Origin: an uncultured Lachnospiraceae bacterium
Lineage (GTDB): Bacteria; Bacillota; Clostridia; Lachnospirales; Lachnospiraceae
Assembly (NCBI GenBank): GCA_934293375.1
Contig: CAKQYS010000013.1
Coordinates: 1-54,325, forward strand
Direction: 5' to 3'
Length of the DNA stretch: 54,325 nucleotides
A program made the translations under genes and the position numbers. A model generated the notes under the pieces. That model was not told where the DNA came from, ran no database searches, and saw only the letters and a program-made list of their open reading frames with translations. Below, one piece after another: positions 8,031 through 15,837 of the stretch. Every line of letters begins with the position of its first letter. Position 1 is the stretch's first letter.

Positions 8031-8567
8031 TTATACTAACTCAAGAATAACTTCCATTGCAGCGTCACCCTTACGTGGTCCAATCTTAACGATTCTTGTG
8101 TAACCACCGTTGCGGCCTGCATACTTAGTACCATACTCATTGAAGATCTTCTCTGTTAAGTCAACCTTCTTTGTACCTGCCTTCTTACCTGCAGCAGCTT
8201 CCGGAACCTCTGTTACAGGATAGAGAACCTTAAGCATCTGTCTTCTGGCAGCTAACTTTGAAGGCTGATCCTTCTTAACTGTCTTCTCAACAGTTGTGTA
8301 CTTGGTAACCTTCTTACCATCTACAACTTCCTTAACTCTCTTACCGTCCTTGTCCTTCTCAGGAACCTTTGCAGATACAGTAACCTCGTCGTAGTTATCC
8401 TTCTGTGCAATACCCATTGCGATCAGCTGCTCAGCAATCTTTCTAACTTCCTTTGCACGAGCCTCTGTAGTCTTAATCTTACCCTTGTAGATTAACTGTG
8501 TAACCTGGTTACGTAATAAAGCCTTTCTCTGATTCTGCTTCTTACCTAACTTTCTATACATTGCCAT
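8031..8567 (-). CDS. rplQ: 50S ribosomal protein bL17, enlarged form
   Basis: A 178-residue bL17; the family is usually about 115-127 residues. The N-terminal core (MYRKLGKKQNQRKALLRNQ) and the C-terminal core (IFNEYGTKYAGRNGGYTRIVK, ending MEVILELV) are intact. The extra length is a charged insertion of about 45 residues at positions 57-101, rich in Lys, Asp and Val, plus about 12 residues near 121-134 rich in Ala, Gly and Lys. There is no frameshift, so this is a genuine expansion. It ends the rpmJ-to-rplQ unit and follows rpoA by 66 bp. The ATG follows AGGAGG by 8 bp. Confidence 0.95.
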   Translation of the reverse strand: MAMYRKLGKKQNQRKALLRNQVTQLIYKGKIKTTEARAKEVRKIAEQLIAMGIAQKDNYDEVTVSAKVPEKDKDGKRVKEVVDGKKVTKYTTVEKTVKKDQPSKLAARRQMLKVLYPVTEVPEAAAGKKAGTKKVDLTEKIFNEYGTKYAGRNGGYTRIVKIGPRKGDAAMEVILELV

Positions 8568-8633
8568 GATTTGTTCCTCCTTGGATTATGTTCACATTGC
8601 TTACTATTATTCAGCTTATGTGTATGGCTTCGT

Positions 8634-9590
8634 CTAGTCATCATTTTTATTGAGTGATAGACCTAATTCCTTTAACTTCTCTAATACTTCTTCCAGTGAC
8701 TTGCGTCCCAGATTCCGAACCTTCATCATATCTTCCGGAGTCTTACTGATCAACTCCTCTACAGTATTGATGCCGGCTCTCTTCAGGCAGTTAAATGAAC
8801 GCACTGACAACTCAAGCTCATCAATGCTCATCTCTAATGCCTTAACCTTCTCATCCTCTTCCTTCTCAACCATTACATCCACCTGCTGGGCTGTTGCAGA
8901 AAGATCAATGAAAAGATTCAAATGCTCGCTTAATACCTTAGCAGCCAAGCTGACTGCCTCGTCCGGAGCAAGTGTACCATTTGTATATACATCTAAAGTC
9001 AGCTTATCGTAATCTGTAACCTGACCTACTCTTGTATTCTCTACTGCCATATTTACACGCTCAATTGGGGTGTAAATAGAATCGATTGCAATAACATCAA
9101 TCGGCTGGTCTTCTGACTTATTCTTGTCTGAACCAACATAACCTCTTCCCTTGGTGATCGTAAGTTCCATCTCTAACTTCGCATCTGCACCGCTTAAGTT
9201 TGCAATTACTAAGTCTGGATTGATGATCTCGATCTCGCTGTCTACATGAATATCAGCCGCTGTTACAACACCTTCACCCTGAAAATCGATATATGCCTGC
9301 TTAGGCTCATTTGTGGTGCTGTGATTCTTGATTGCCAATTCCTTGATGTTCATGACAATCTCAGTTACATCTTCCTTTACACCAGGGATTGAACTAAACT
9401 CATGTAACACACCCTTAATCTGAATAGAGCTTACAGCTGAACCAGGTAAAGAAGAAAGCATGATTCTTCTAAGTGAATTGCCGAGTGTTGTACCATAACC
9501 TCTCTCTAAAGGTTCTACAACAAATCGTCCATACTTATTGTCATCTGACATTTCGCTAATCTCAATTTTAGGTACTTTAAAATCAAACAT
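8634..9590 (-). CDS. rpoA: RNA polymerase alpha subunit
   Basis: A 318-residue alpha subunit of normal length. The N-terminal domain (about 1-230) contains the dimerisation and beta-contact block GYGTTLGNSLRRIMLSSLPG. An acidic linker (VEKEEDEKVKAL) leads to the C-terminal domain (about 250-318), whose helix-hairpin-helix region (AGINTVEELI, RNLGRKSLEEVLEKL) binds UP elements and activators. It lies in the alpha operon between rpsD and rplQ. A gap of 141 bp containing a hairpin separates it from rpsD. An AGGAGG lies 8 bp from the ATG. Confidence 0.98.
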   Translation of the reverse strand: MFDFKVPKIEISEMSDDNKYGRFVVEPLERGYGTTLGNSLRRIMLSSLPGSAVSSIQIKGVLHEFSSIPGVKEDVTEIVMNIKELAIKNHSTTNEPKQAYIDFQGEGVVTAADIHVDSEIEIINPDLVIANLSGADAKLEMELTITKGRGYVGSDKNKSEDQPIDVIAIDSIYTPIERVNMAVENTRVGQVTDYDKLTLDVYTNGTLAPDEAVSLAAKVLSEHLNLFIDLSATAQQVDVMVEKEEDEKVKALEMSIDELELSVRSFNCLKRAGINTVEELISKTPEDMMKVRNLGRKSLEEVLEKLKELGLSLNKNDD

Positions 9591-9627
9591 GGTAGAAATC
9601 CTCCTTTTTGATTATAACCCATACTGC

Positions 9628-9660
9628 ACTGTCTGATCCGGATGTTTCCGGCCAGACAGT
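9628..9660 (-). promoter_or_regulatory. Stem-loop in the rpsD-rpoA intergenic region
   Basis: ACTGTCTG (9628-9635) pairs with CAGACAGT (9653-9660), and an inner CCGGA/TCCGG pair extends the stem to about 13 bp with a small internal loop. It is not followed by a T run on the minus strand, so it is probably not a terminator. A role in RNA processing or rpoA control is a guess. The rest of 9591-9731 shows nothing recognisable apart from the rpoA ribosome binding site. Confidence 0.5.
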
Positions 9661-9731
9661 ACACCGCCAGCCCGCGTGATCGACACTACGAGACTGACTC
9701 CTAGGACGATACTATAAACACAGTAAATATC

Positions 9732-10325
9732 TTACTTAGAATATAACTCGACGATAAGGGTTTCGTTTACAGGTACATCAATCTGCTCTCTTAATGGCTT
9801 CTCTACAACAGTACCACAAAGGTTCTCCTGATCAGCCTCCAACCATGCAGGAACTAATCTGCCGGCTGTTGCATCTAATACATCCTTGTATCTCTGTAAA
9901 TCCTTACTCTTCTCACGGATCTCAATCTTATCACCCGGCTTTACTCTGTATGAAGGAATGTTCACACACTTGCCGTTTACCAGTACATGCTTGTGATCTA
10001 CGATCTGTCTAGCCTCCTTACGAGTTCTGGCAAGACCTAATCTGAAGATAACATTGTCCAGTCTTAACTCAAGTAATACCATTAAGTTAGGACCTGTTAA
10101 GCCGTTCTGCTTCTGTGCTACTTCATATAAGTTACGGAAAGGCTTCTCTAATACACCATAGATGAACTTAGCCTTCTGCTTCTCACGAAGCTGTAAACCG
10201 TACTCGCTGACTTTTCTGTTTGCTCTATTTAACTTTCTATTTGACTTCTTATCGATTCCAAGAACTTGAGGCTCCATACCTAAAGATCTGCATCTCTTAA
10301 GAACTGGGGTTCTATCTACTGCCAT
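9732..10325 (-). CDS. rpsD: 30S ribosomal protein uS4, zinc-free form
   Basis: A 197-residue uS4, a primary 16S rRNA binder that nucleates 30S assembly. The S4 RNA-binding domain is clear (LELRLDNVIFRLGLARTRKEARQIVDHKHVLVNG). The N-terminal region (MAVDRTPVLKRCRSLGMEPQVLG) has a single cysteine and so lacks the four-cysteine zinc site of C+ type S4 proteins. Its place between rpsK and rpoA is typical of Clostridia. uS4 is a known autorepressor in several bacteria and could act on the folded rpsM leader upstream in this unit; that link is inference. Confidence 0.97.
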   Translation of the reverse strand: MAVDRTPVLKRCRSLGMEPQVLGIDKKSNRKLNRANRKVSEYGLQLREKQKAKFIYGVLEKPFRNLYEVAQKQNGLTGPNLMVLLELRLDNVIFRLGLARTRKEARQIVDHKHVLVNGKCVNIPSYRVKPGDKIEIREKSKDLQRYKDVLDATAGRLVPAWLEADQENLCGTVVEKPLREQIDVPVNETLIVELYSK

Positions 10326-10342
10326 CTCGTTGCACCTCCTAA

Positions 10343-10735
10343 TTATACTCTTCTACGCTTTGGTGGACGACATCCATTATGTGGAACTGGTGTAACATCC
10401 TGAATGCTCAATACTTCAAGACCACATGCCTGAAGTGCACGGATTGCTGCTTCACGACCAGAACCTGGTCCCTTAACCATTACGTCTACCTTCTTTAACC
10501 CATGAATTAATGCTGCCTTTGTAGCGGTCTCTGCTGCCATCTGAGCTGCATAAGGTGTAGACTTCTTAGAACCTCTAAATCCTAATCCACCTGCACTTGC
10601 CCAAGATAACGCATTACCTTCTGCATCAGTTAAAGTAACGATTGTATTATTAAAAGATGACTGAATATGTGCCTGACCGTGTTCTACATTCTTCTTAACA
10701 CGCTTCTTAGCCACTTTCTTAGTAACCTTAGCCAT
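10343..10735 (-). CDS. rpsK: 30S ribosomal protein uS11
   Basis: A 130-residue uS11 of the 30S platform. Family signatures are HIQSSFNNTIVTLTDAEGN, SAGGLGFRGSKKSTPYAAQ, the GPGSGREAAIRAL loop and the invariant C-terminal VTPVPHNGCRPPKRRRV. The N-terminus is lysine-rich. It lies between rpsM (41 bp upstream) and rpsD (17 bp downstream), the usual order. An AGGAGG precedes the ATG. Confidence 0.98.
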   Translation of the reverse strand: MAKVTKKVAKKRVKKNVEHGQAHIQSSFNNTIVTLTDAEGNALSWASAGGLGFRGSKKSTPYAAQMAAETATKAALIHGLKKVDVMVKGPGSGREAAIRALQACGLEVLSIQDVTPVPHNGCRPPKRRRV

Positions 10736-10776
10736 TATTAAACCTCCTTGGTTTTATTTCAAAAATTCTTATCTAA

Positions 10777-11145
10777 TTACTTCTTCTTGTTAGCTACAGT
10801 TCTCTTTGGACCCTTGCGTGTTCTTGCATTGGTCTTAGTCTTCTGTCCACGAACAGGCAGACCCTTTCTATGACGGATTCCACGATAACATCCAATTTCC
10901 TGTAAACGCTTAATATTTAATGCGATTTCTCTTCTTAAATCACCCTCAACAGTCTGTGATGCGTTCACCACATCCTGAATCTTACGAACCTCGTCGTCAG
11001 TTAAATCTCTAACACGGGTATCTGGGTTAACATTTGCTTCCTTCAGAATACGCTGAGATGATGGAAGTCCGATACCATACACATAGGTAAGACCAATCTC
11101 AATACGCTTTTCTCTTGGTAAATCAACACCTGAAATACGTGCCAT
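10777..11145 (-). CDS. rpsM: 30S ribosomal protein uS13
   Basis: A 122-residue uS13 located at the 30S head, where it contacts the 50S subunit and P-site tRNA. The N-terminus MARISGVDLPREKRIEIGLTY and the C-terminal GLPVRGQKTKTNARTRKGPK are canonical. The ATG at 11145 is chosen because GGAGG lies 7 bp upstream and the family starts here; the open frame extends 33 codons further but that stretch is leader. A two-tier hairpin sits about 50 bp upstream and may control it. Confidence 0.97.
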   Translation of the reverse strand: MARISGVDLPREKRIEIGLTYVYGIGLPSSQRILKEANVNPDTRVRDLTDDEVRKIQDVVNASQTVEGDLRREIALNIKRLQEIGCYRGIRHRKGLPVRGQKTKTNARTRKGPKRTVANKKK

Positions 11146-11194
11146 TCTTGCACCTCCACTAAAATTCTTTGTTCTTTGCTCCAGTCTGAATCCT

Positions 11195-11233
11195 CCGTAT
11201 CCGCATATTGCTATGCGGGTGAAATGCATACGG
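11195..11233 (-). ncRNA. Folded leader upstream of rpsM
   Basis: On the minus strand CCGCATA and TATGCGG (11201-11207, 11212-11218) form a perfect 7-bp stem capped by GCAA, a GNRA tetraloop. An outer CCGTAT/ATACGG pair (11195-11200, 11228-11233) encloses it, leaving a 9-nt one-sided bulge. The structure ends 49 bp before the rpsM ATG, in a 275-bp rpmJ-rpsM gap that carries no gene. The position resembles alpha-operon leaders controlled by ribosomal protein S4, but membership in a known class is not shown. Confidence 0.5.
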
Positions 11234-11420
11234 CAAATCCCCACTGTGCTCTCTTACTTATATAATGTAATGACATAAAAATGCCACAGCCGCTTTCTTT
11301 CTTAATTGACATTCTGGGAATACAGAACGCCAGACGCACAAATACAAGGCATTTTGTTCAGATGGGCTATCATCCTAGACCGATCACGGTCAAACACCTT
11401 GAATACGAGAGAATATATAA

Positions 11421-11534
11421 TTATCCCTGACGCTGCTTGTGCTTTGGGTTCTCACAGATAATTCTGACTGCACCCTTTCTTTTAATGACTTTGCACTTAT
11501 CGCAAATTGGTTTAACTGATGCTCTAACCTTCAT
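11421..11534 (-). CDS. rpmJ: 50S ribosomal protein bL36
   Basis: A 37-residue bL36. Its zinc ligands are intact: Cys11 and Cys14 in ICDKC, Cys27 in IICEN and His32 in PKHKQ. It starts with MKVRASVKPI and ends with KQRQG, the canonical form. AGGAGA lies 9 bp upstream of the ATG. It is the first gene after the promoter at 11575-11603, so it leads the alpha-operon transcript, as in many Firmicutes where infA-rpmJ precede rpsM. Confidence 0.97.
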   Translation of the reverse strand: MKVRASVKPICDKCKVIKRKGAVRIICENPKHKQRQG

Positions 11535-11574
11535 TAAAATTCTCTCCTTTCAATAAAGTCCACTACGAAAAAAC

Positions 11575-11603
11575 ATTATATCATCACGATTGATACAATG
11601 CAA
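11575..11603 (-). promoter_or_regulatory. Promoter of the rpmJ-rpsM-rpsK-rpsD-rpoA-rplQ unit
   Basis: TTGCAT (11598-11603) and a perfect TATAAT (11575-11580) with 17-bp spacing on the minus strand. It lies in the infA-rpmJ gap, 41 bp upstream of the rpmJ ATG. It would let the alpha operon be expressed apart from the S10-spc transcript. Confidence 0.8.
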
Positions 11604-11633
11604 GCATTTTTTTGACTTTAATTATTACTTTAA

Positions 11634-11852
11634 TTACTTATCTCTCCAAATGATTCTTCCCTTGGTTAAATCATACGGTGACATCTCAATTGTTACGGTG
11701 TCTCCCGGTAGAATCTTGATGTAATTCATTCTCAGTTTTCCACTGATGTGTGCCAATACCACATGCCCGTTCTCCAGCTCAACCTGGAACATTGCGTTTG
11801 GTAATTTCTCAATTACCTTTCCCTCGATCTCGATTACATCTGCCTTTGCCAT
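11634..11852 (-). CDS. infA: Translation initiation factor IF-1
   Basis: A 72-residue IF-1, a single OB-fold that binds the 30S A site during initiation. It shows IEIEGKVIEKLPNAMFQVELENGHVVLAHISGKLRMNYIKILPGD and ends with GRIIWRDK; length and motifs are canonical. It follows map by 12 bp with AGGAG before the ATG. It ends the S10-spc run before the next promoter. Confidence 0.98.
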   Translation of the reverse strand: MAKADVIEIEGKVIEKLPNAMFQVELENGHVVLAHISGKLRMNYIKILPGDTVTIEMSPYDLTKGRIIWRDK

Positions 11853-11864
11853 ATTATTCTCCTC

Positions 11865-12629
11865 CTATAACTCGATATTCTCTGCCCTTGATAGTATTAC
11901 CGGATCTCCTTCTGTAATCAGAATGGTATTTTCATAATGCGCTGACAGTGATCCATCATAGGTTACCACCGTCCAGTCATCATCCAACCAATCTACATCA
12001 TAATCTCCCAAATTGATCATCGGCTCGATTGCCAATGTCATACCCGGCTTCAGTTTAATTCCTCTCCGCCATGTCACAAAGTTGGGTATGTTAGGTTCTT
12101 CATGCAGGTTCGTTCCAATTCCATGTCCCATCAGATCTCGTACAACCGAACACCCCTGGGCTTCCGCATAAGACTGTATACCCCAGGCAATATCACGCAA
12201 ATGATTTCCTGCCATCGCATATTGCAGTCCCTCAAAAAAACTCTGTCTGGTAATATCTACCAGTCTCTGCGCCTGTGGATTCTCACCTACCACATAGCTT
12301 CTTGCAGAATCAGAATGATAACCCTTGTAGATTACACCGGCATCCAGACTTACTAAATCGCCATCTTTGATGATACGGTCTGCCTTTGGAATTCCATGTA
12401 CAACCTCATCATTAACAGATACACATATCGAAGCAGGATACCCTTCATAATGCAGGAAGGATGGTATGCATTGGTAGTCCCGGATAATCTGTTCTCCGAG
12501 TCTGTCTATATCCAATGTCGACATACCCGGCTTTAATGCCTTGCGAAGTTCATCATGAACAATCGCAAGGATTCTGCCGGCTTCCTTCATATATTCTATC
12601 TCTTCTGGTGTCTTCGCATGCACTGACAT
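11865..12629 (-). CDS. map: Methionine aminopeptidase type I
   Basis: A 254-residue metalloprotease that removes the initiator methionine from nascent proteins. The pita-bread metal ligands are all present: Asp96 in SLDAG, Asp107 in HSDSAR, His169 in MGHGIG, Glu202 in IEPM and Glu233 in HYENT. The substrate-binding His78 is in VVHGIPK. The N-terminal extension of type Ia enzymes with a zinc finger is absent. It lies 2 bp downstream of adk, the conserved secY-adk-map order. Length is normal. Confidence 0.97.
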   Translation of the reverse strand: MSVHAKTPEEIEYMKEAGRILAIVHDELRKALKPGMSTLDIDRLGEQIIRDYQCIPSFLHYEGYPASICVSVNDEVVHGIPKADRIIKDGDLVSLDAGVIYKGYHSDSARSYVVGENPQAQRLVDITRQSFFEGLQYAMAGNHLRDIAWGIQSYAEAQGCSVVRDLMGHGIGTNLHEEPNIPNFVTWRRGIKLKPGMTLAIEPMINLGDYDVDWLDDDWTVVTYDGSLSAHYENTILITEGDPVILSRAENIEL

Positions 12630-12631
12630 AT

Positions 12632-13276
12632 CTAAGCTCCTAATATATCAACAATCGCCTTAAATACATCATTCATATCCTGTGTACCATCTACTTCCTT
12701 CATGATACCCTTACCGGCATAATAATCAATCAGAGGCTGTGTCTGATCATGATATACCTGCAGACGATTCTTTACTGTCTCCGGCTTGTCATCATCACGC
12801 AGGATCAGATCTGCACCACATGCATCACACTTGCCCTCTACCTTAGTTGGGTTGTATACGATATGATATGTTGCACCACAGCCAACACATGCACGGCGTC
12901 CACCCATACGGTTAATAATATTCTCATCCGGTACTTCTACATTGATTGCATAATCGACGCTGTCTCCAATCGCAGACAATGCCTTATCCAATGCTTCTGC
13001 CTGCGGAATTGTTCTTGGGAATCCATCCAGAATATATCCATTCTTGCAGTCATCTGCCTTGAATCTGTCAATAACAAGATCTACTACCAGTTCATCCGGA
13101 ACAAGAAGTCCCTTATCCATATATTCTTTTGCCTTCGCACCAAGCTCTGTACCATTCTTGATATTTGCCCTGAAAATGTCACCGGTTGAAATATGTGGGA
13201 TATTATACTTGCTTGCCAGCATCTTCGCCTGTGTTCCCTTACCAGCCCCCGGTGCACCTAACATAATAATCTTCAT
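12632..13276 (-). CDS. adk: Adenylate kinase with zinc-binding LID
   Basis: A 214-residue kinase that interconverts ATP plus AMP and two ADP. The P-loop GAPGAGKGT is at residues 7-15, the NMP-binding region follows, and DGFPRT is at 84-89. The LID is the long form with a four-cysteine zinc site (Cys130, Cys133, Cys150, Cys153), typical of Gram-positive adenylate kinases. It sits between secY and map. A perfect 14-bp hairpin lies directly upstream of its ribosome binding site. Confidence 0.98.
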   Translation of the reverse strand: MKIIMLGAPGAGKGTQAKMLASKYNIPHISTGDIFRANIKNGTELGAKAKEYMDKGLLVPDELVVDLVIDRFKADDCKNGYILDGFPRTIPQAEALDKALSAIGDSVDYAINVEVPDENIINRMGGRRACVGCGATYHIVYNPTKVEGKCDACGADLILRDDDKPETVKNRLQVYHDQTQPLIDYYAGKGIMKEVDGTQDMNDVFKAIVDILGA

Positions 13277-13298
13277 ATTCGTATACCTCCTAATATAA

Positions 13299-13329
13299 TT
13301 TAAGCTGTAGAAATCTTCTACAGCTTAAA
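13299..13329 (-). promoter_or_regulatory. Perfect 14-bp hairpin between secY and adk
   Basis: A 14-bp perfect inverted repeat (13299-13312 with 13316-13329) has a 3-nt loop. On the minus strand it is followed by TTATATT and then the adk AGGAGG, so there is no true T run. It may protect or process the mRNA, or act as a weak attenuator between the spc genes and adk-map-infA. Confidence 0.6.
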
Positions 13330-13335
13330 TCAGAA

Positions 13336-14649
13336 TTAATCATTCAAGAAACCTGAATAATGTCTAACCAGCATCATAGACTCAATCTGCTTTACTGTCT
13401 CGATGATAACACCTACGATAATGATCAATGATGTACCACCAAATGATACATCCGCACCAAATCTTCCGTTAAAGAATACCGGAATCAATGCTACAATAAT
13501 CAATCCTACAACACCAATAAATACGATATAGTTCAGAATTCTGTTTAAGTAATCCTGTGTTGGCTTACCCGGTCTGATACCAGGAATAAATCCGCCACTC
13601 TTCTTCATATTATTGGCAACCTCCATCGGGTTAAATGTAATTGATGTGTAGAAATACGCAAATATGATAACCAGCAAAATGTAAATTGCCAAGCCAATGT
13701 ATGCATATGGATATGATGGATTAAACCAATAATTCTGGTTCATACCAGTCATAACCTTTGTCCAAAATTCATTTGTTTTGATATTAAATAAGCTCACAAT
13801 AATGGACGGTACTGATAACAGAGAACTTGCAAAAATAATCGGAATTACATTTGCTGTATTCACCTTAAGCGGTATGTACGATGACTGTCCGCCTACCATT
13901 CTACGTCCTTGTGTCTTTTTCGCGTACTGAACCGGAATTCTACGCTCTGCACCCTGTAAAAGCACAACCAGCATAGTTGTAACCACAATAACTGCAATGA
14001 TTACGATTGCTGCAGCAACTGCCTTCACAGTATCCTTACCCTGTACAAACTGCATATACAGATTTGAAAAATCGCTAGGCATTCTGGAAACGATATTGAT
14101 CAACAGAATGATAGAAATACCATTTCCCACACCTCGCTCTGTCACTCTCTCACCTAACCACATAACCGCACAGCTTCCTGCTGTCAGCACTACGATAATT
14201 ACCAGTGCACTAAAGAAGTTGTTATTGATCAACAGACCCTGTCTGCTGAATCCAAGCACCAGTCCGGCACCTTCTAAGATTGAAAGACCAACTGTCACAT
14301 ATCTTGTGATCGCAATCATCTTCTTTCTACCATCATCGCCATCACGCTGCATTTCCTCTAATGCAGGAATCGCAATCGTCAGCAGCTGCATGATAATAGA
14401 AGATGTAATGTATGGTGTAACATTCAATGCGAAGATTGACATGTTAGAGAATGAACCACCTGTAAAAGAGTTCAGAAAACTGAATGAGTCACCGAGTGCA
14501 CTCTGCAGATATGCCTGCACCTGGGCAGCATTTATGCCCGGCACAGGAATCTGACATCCAATTCGTACTATAATCATAATCCAGAATGTAAATATGAGCT
14601 TCTTTCTAATGTCCTTAACCTTAAGCGCATTTAGAAATGTCTTAAACAT
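13336..14649 (-). CDS. secY: Protein translocase subunit SecY
   Basis: A 437-residue multi-spanning membrane protein, the pore of the Sec translocon. It opens with FLNALKVKDIRKKLIFTFWIMIIVRIGCQIPVPGI (TM1 region), then the plug and TM2 region (GGSFSNMSIFALNVTPYITSSIIMQLL shows the gate residues). About ten hydrophobic segments follow, with the cytosolic loops QYAKKTQGRRMVGGQSSYIP and KKSGGFIPGIRPGKPTQDYL that contact SecA or the ribosome. It begins 1 bp after the rplO stop codon. Length is canonical. Confidence 0.98.
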   Translation of the reverse strand: MFKTFLNALKVKDIRKKLIFTFWIMIIVRIGCQIPVPGINAAQVQAYLQSALGDSFSFLNSFTGGSFSNMSIFALNVTPYITSSIIMQLLTIAIPALEEMQRDGDDGRKKMIAITRYVTVGLSILEGAGLVLGFSRQGLLINNNFFSALVIIVVLTAGSCAVMWLGERVTERGVGNGISIILLINIVSRMPSDFSNLYMQFVQGKDTVKAVAAAIVIIAVIVVTTMLVVLLQGAERRIPVQYAKKTQGRRMVGGQSSYIPLKVNTANVIPIIFASSLLSVPSIIVSLFNIKTNEFWTKVMTGMNQNYWFNPSYPYAYIGLAIYILLVIIFAYFYTSITFNPMEVANNMKKSGGFIPGIRPGKPTQDYLNRILNYIVFIGVVGLIIVALIPVFFNGRFGADVSFGGTSLIIIVGVIIETVKQIESMMLVRHYSGFLND

Positions 14650-14650
14650 G

Positions 14651-15091
14651 CTAGATCACCTCAGCTTTTCCACCAAGAGCTTCAATCTTTTCCTTAGCAG
14701 ATGCACTGAAAGCATTTACCTTGACTGTAAGCTTCTTAGTTAACTCCCCATTTCCGAGAATCTTAACTCCGTCCTTTGCGTTGCTGATTACGCCGGACTC
14801 CTTTAACATCTCAACTGTTACTTCAGCACCATCCTCAAATCTCTCTAATGCTGATAAATTGATTGCAACGATGTCCTTTGAGTTTCTACATGTGAATCCT
14901 CTCTTAGGAATTCTTCTGTATAATGGCATCTGACCACCTTCGAAACCTGGTCTTGGTGCACCTGAACGAGCCTTCTGACCCTTGTGACCCTTACCAGCGG
15001 TCTTACCATTTCCTGAACCGTGTCCACGGCCTCTTCTGAAATTATCACTCTGCTTAGAACCTTCTGCAGGCTGTAATGTTGATAAATTCAT
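14651..15091 (-). CDS. rplO: 50S ribosomal protein uL15
   Basis: A 146-residue uL15. The N-terminal extension that threads into 23S rRNA (LQPAEGSKQSDNFRRGRG, then GNGKTAGKGHKGQKARSG) and the globular C-terminus are canonical. It lies between rpmD and secY, close to both, in the spc order. An AGGAGG lies upstream of the ATG at 15091. Confidence 0.98.
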   Translation of the reverse strand: MNLSTLQPAEGSKQSDNFRRGRGHGSGNGKTAGKGHKGQKARSGAPRPGFEGGQMPLYRRIPKRGFTCRNSKDIVAINLSALERFEDGAEVTVEMLKESGVISNAKDGVKILGNGELTKKLTVKVNAFSASAKEKIEALGGKAEVI

Positions 15092-15112
15092 GACCTAACA
15101 CCTCCTTATCTA

Positions 15113-15295
15113 CTAAATCTCTTCAACCTTAACCAAATGTCTAACCTGCTGTACCATTCCCATGGTTGCTGCATTGTTAGGAAGCTCAACTGACTTGTTT
15201 ACCTTCTTCAGACCTAATGCTGCAACTGTTGCCTTATGCTTTGGAATTGCACCGATTGTAGACTTTACTAATGTTACCTTAACCTTATCTGCCAT
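15113..15295 (-). CDS. rpmD: 50S ribosomal protein uL30
   Basis: A 60-residue uL30: MADKVKVTLVKSTIGAIPKH, then ALGLKKVNKSVELPNN and MVQQVRHLVKVEEI. The ATG at 15295 is chosen because AGGAGG lies 8 bp upstream and the family starts here; the open frame continues 15 codons further upstream without support. It lies 13 bp after rpsE. Confidence 0.97.
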   Translation of the reverse strand: MADKVKVTLVKSTIGAIPKHKATVAALGLKKVNKSVELPNNAATMGMVQQVRHLVKVEEI

Positions 15296-15308
15296 TTTTC
15301 TTACCTCC

Positions 15309-15818
15309 TTAGCCCAGGATCTCTGCAACAGACTTACCACGAAGCTTAGCTACTTCTTCCGGTGTCTTAATGCTTGAAAGACCATCGATTGTAGCTAATA
15401 CTACATTCTGCTTGTTGTTAGAACCTAATGACTTTGTACGGATGTTCTTATATCCTGCAAGATCCAGTACAGCACGGGCAGGACCACCTGCGATAATACC
15501 AGTACCTTCTGGTGAAGACTTCAGCAATACAGATGCACTACCGAACTTACCAATATAGTCATGAGGGATACTACCGTTCTCGTTGATCGGCACTGCAACC
15601 AACTTCTTTGTAGCATCTTCCTTTGCCTTACGAATAGCCTCTGGAACCTCGGCAGCCTTACCAAGACCAACACCAACATGACCATTCTTATCACCAACTA
15701 CTACAAGTGCAGCAAATCTCATGTTACGACCACCCTTAACAACCTTTGTTACACGCTTGATTGTTACAATAGTCTCTTCTAACTCTAACTGACTTGGATC
15801 AATAATTGTATGCTTCAT
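15309..15818 (-). CDS. rpsE: 30S ribosomal protein uS5
   Basis: A 169-residue uS5, important for decoding accuracy at the 30S shoulder. It contains the N-terminal dsRBD-like block (VTKVVKGGRNMRFAALVVVG, then GHVGVGLGKAAEVPEAIRKA) and the C-terminal block EGTGIIAGGPARAVLDLAG. The ATG at 15818 has AGGAGG 11 bp upstream and matches the family start (MKHTIIDPSQLELEE); the longer frame runs into the end of rplR. The order rplR-rpsE-rpmD is canonical. Confidence 0.97.
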   Translation of the reverse strand: MKHTIIDPSQLELEETIVTIKRVTKVVKGGRNMRFAALVVVGDKNGHVGVGLGKAAEVPEAIRKAKEDATKKLVAVPINENGSIPHDYIGKFGSASVLLKSSPEGTGIIAGGPARAVLDLAGYKNIRTKSLGSNNKQNVVLATIDGLSSIKTPEEVAKLRGKSVAEILG

Positions 15819-15837
15819 ATGTTGTTTTTCCTCCTTA

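Noticed and set aside
11146..11244. 33-codon extension of uS13
   Set aside because: It lacks a ribosome binding site, is unlike any uS13 start and covers the folded leader.
13997..14554. Open frame of about 185 codons on the plus strand
   Set aside because: It is the complement of secY membrane segments and has no independent support.
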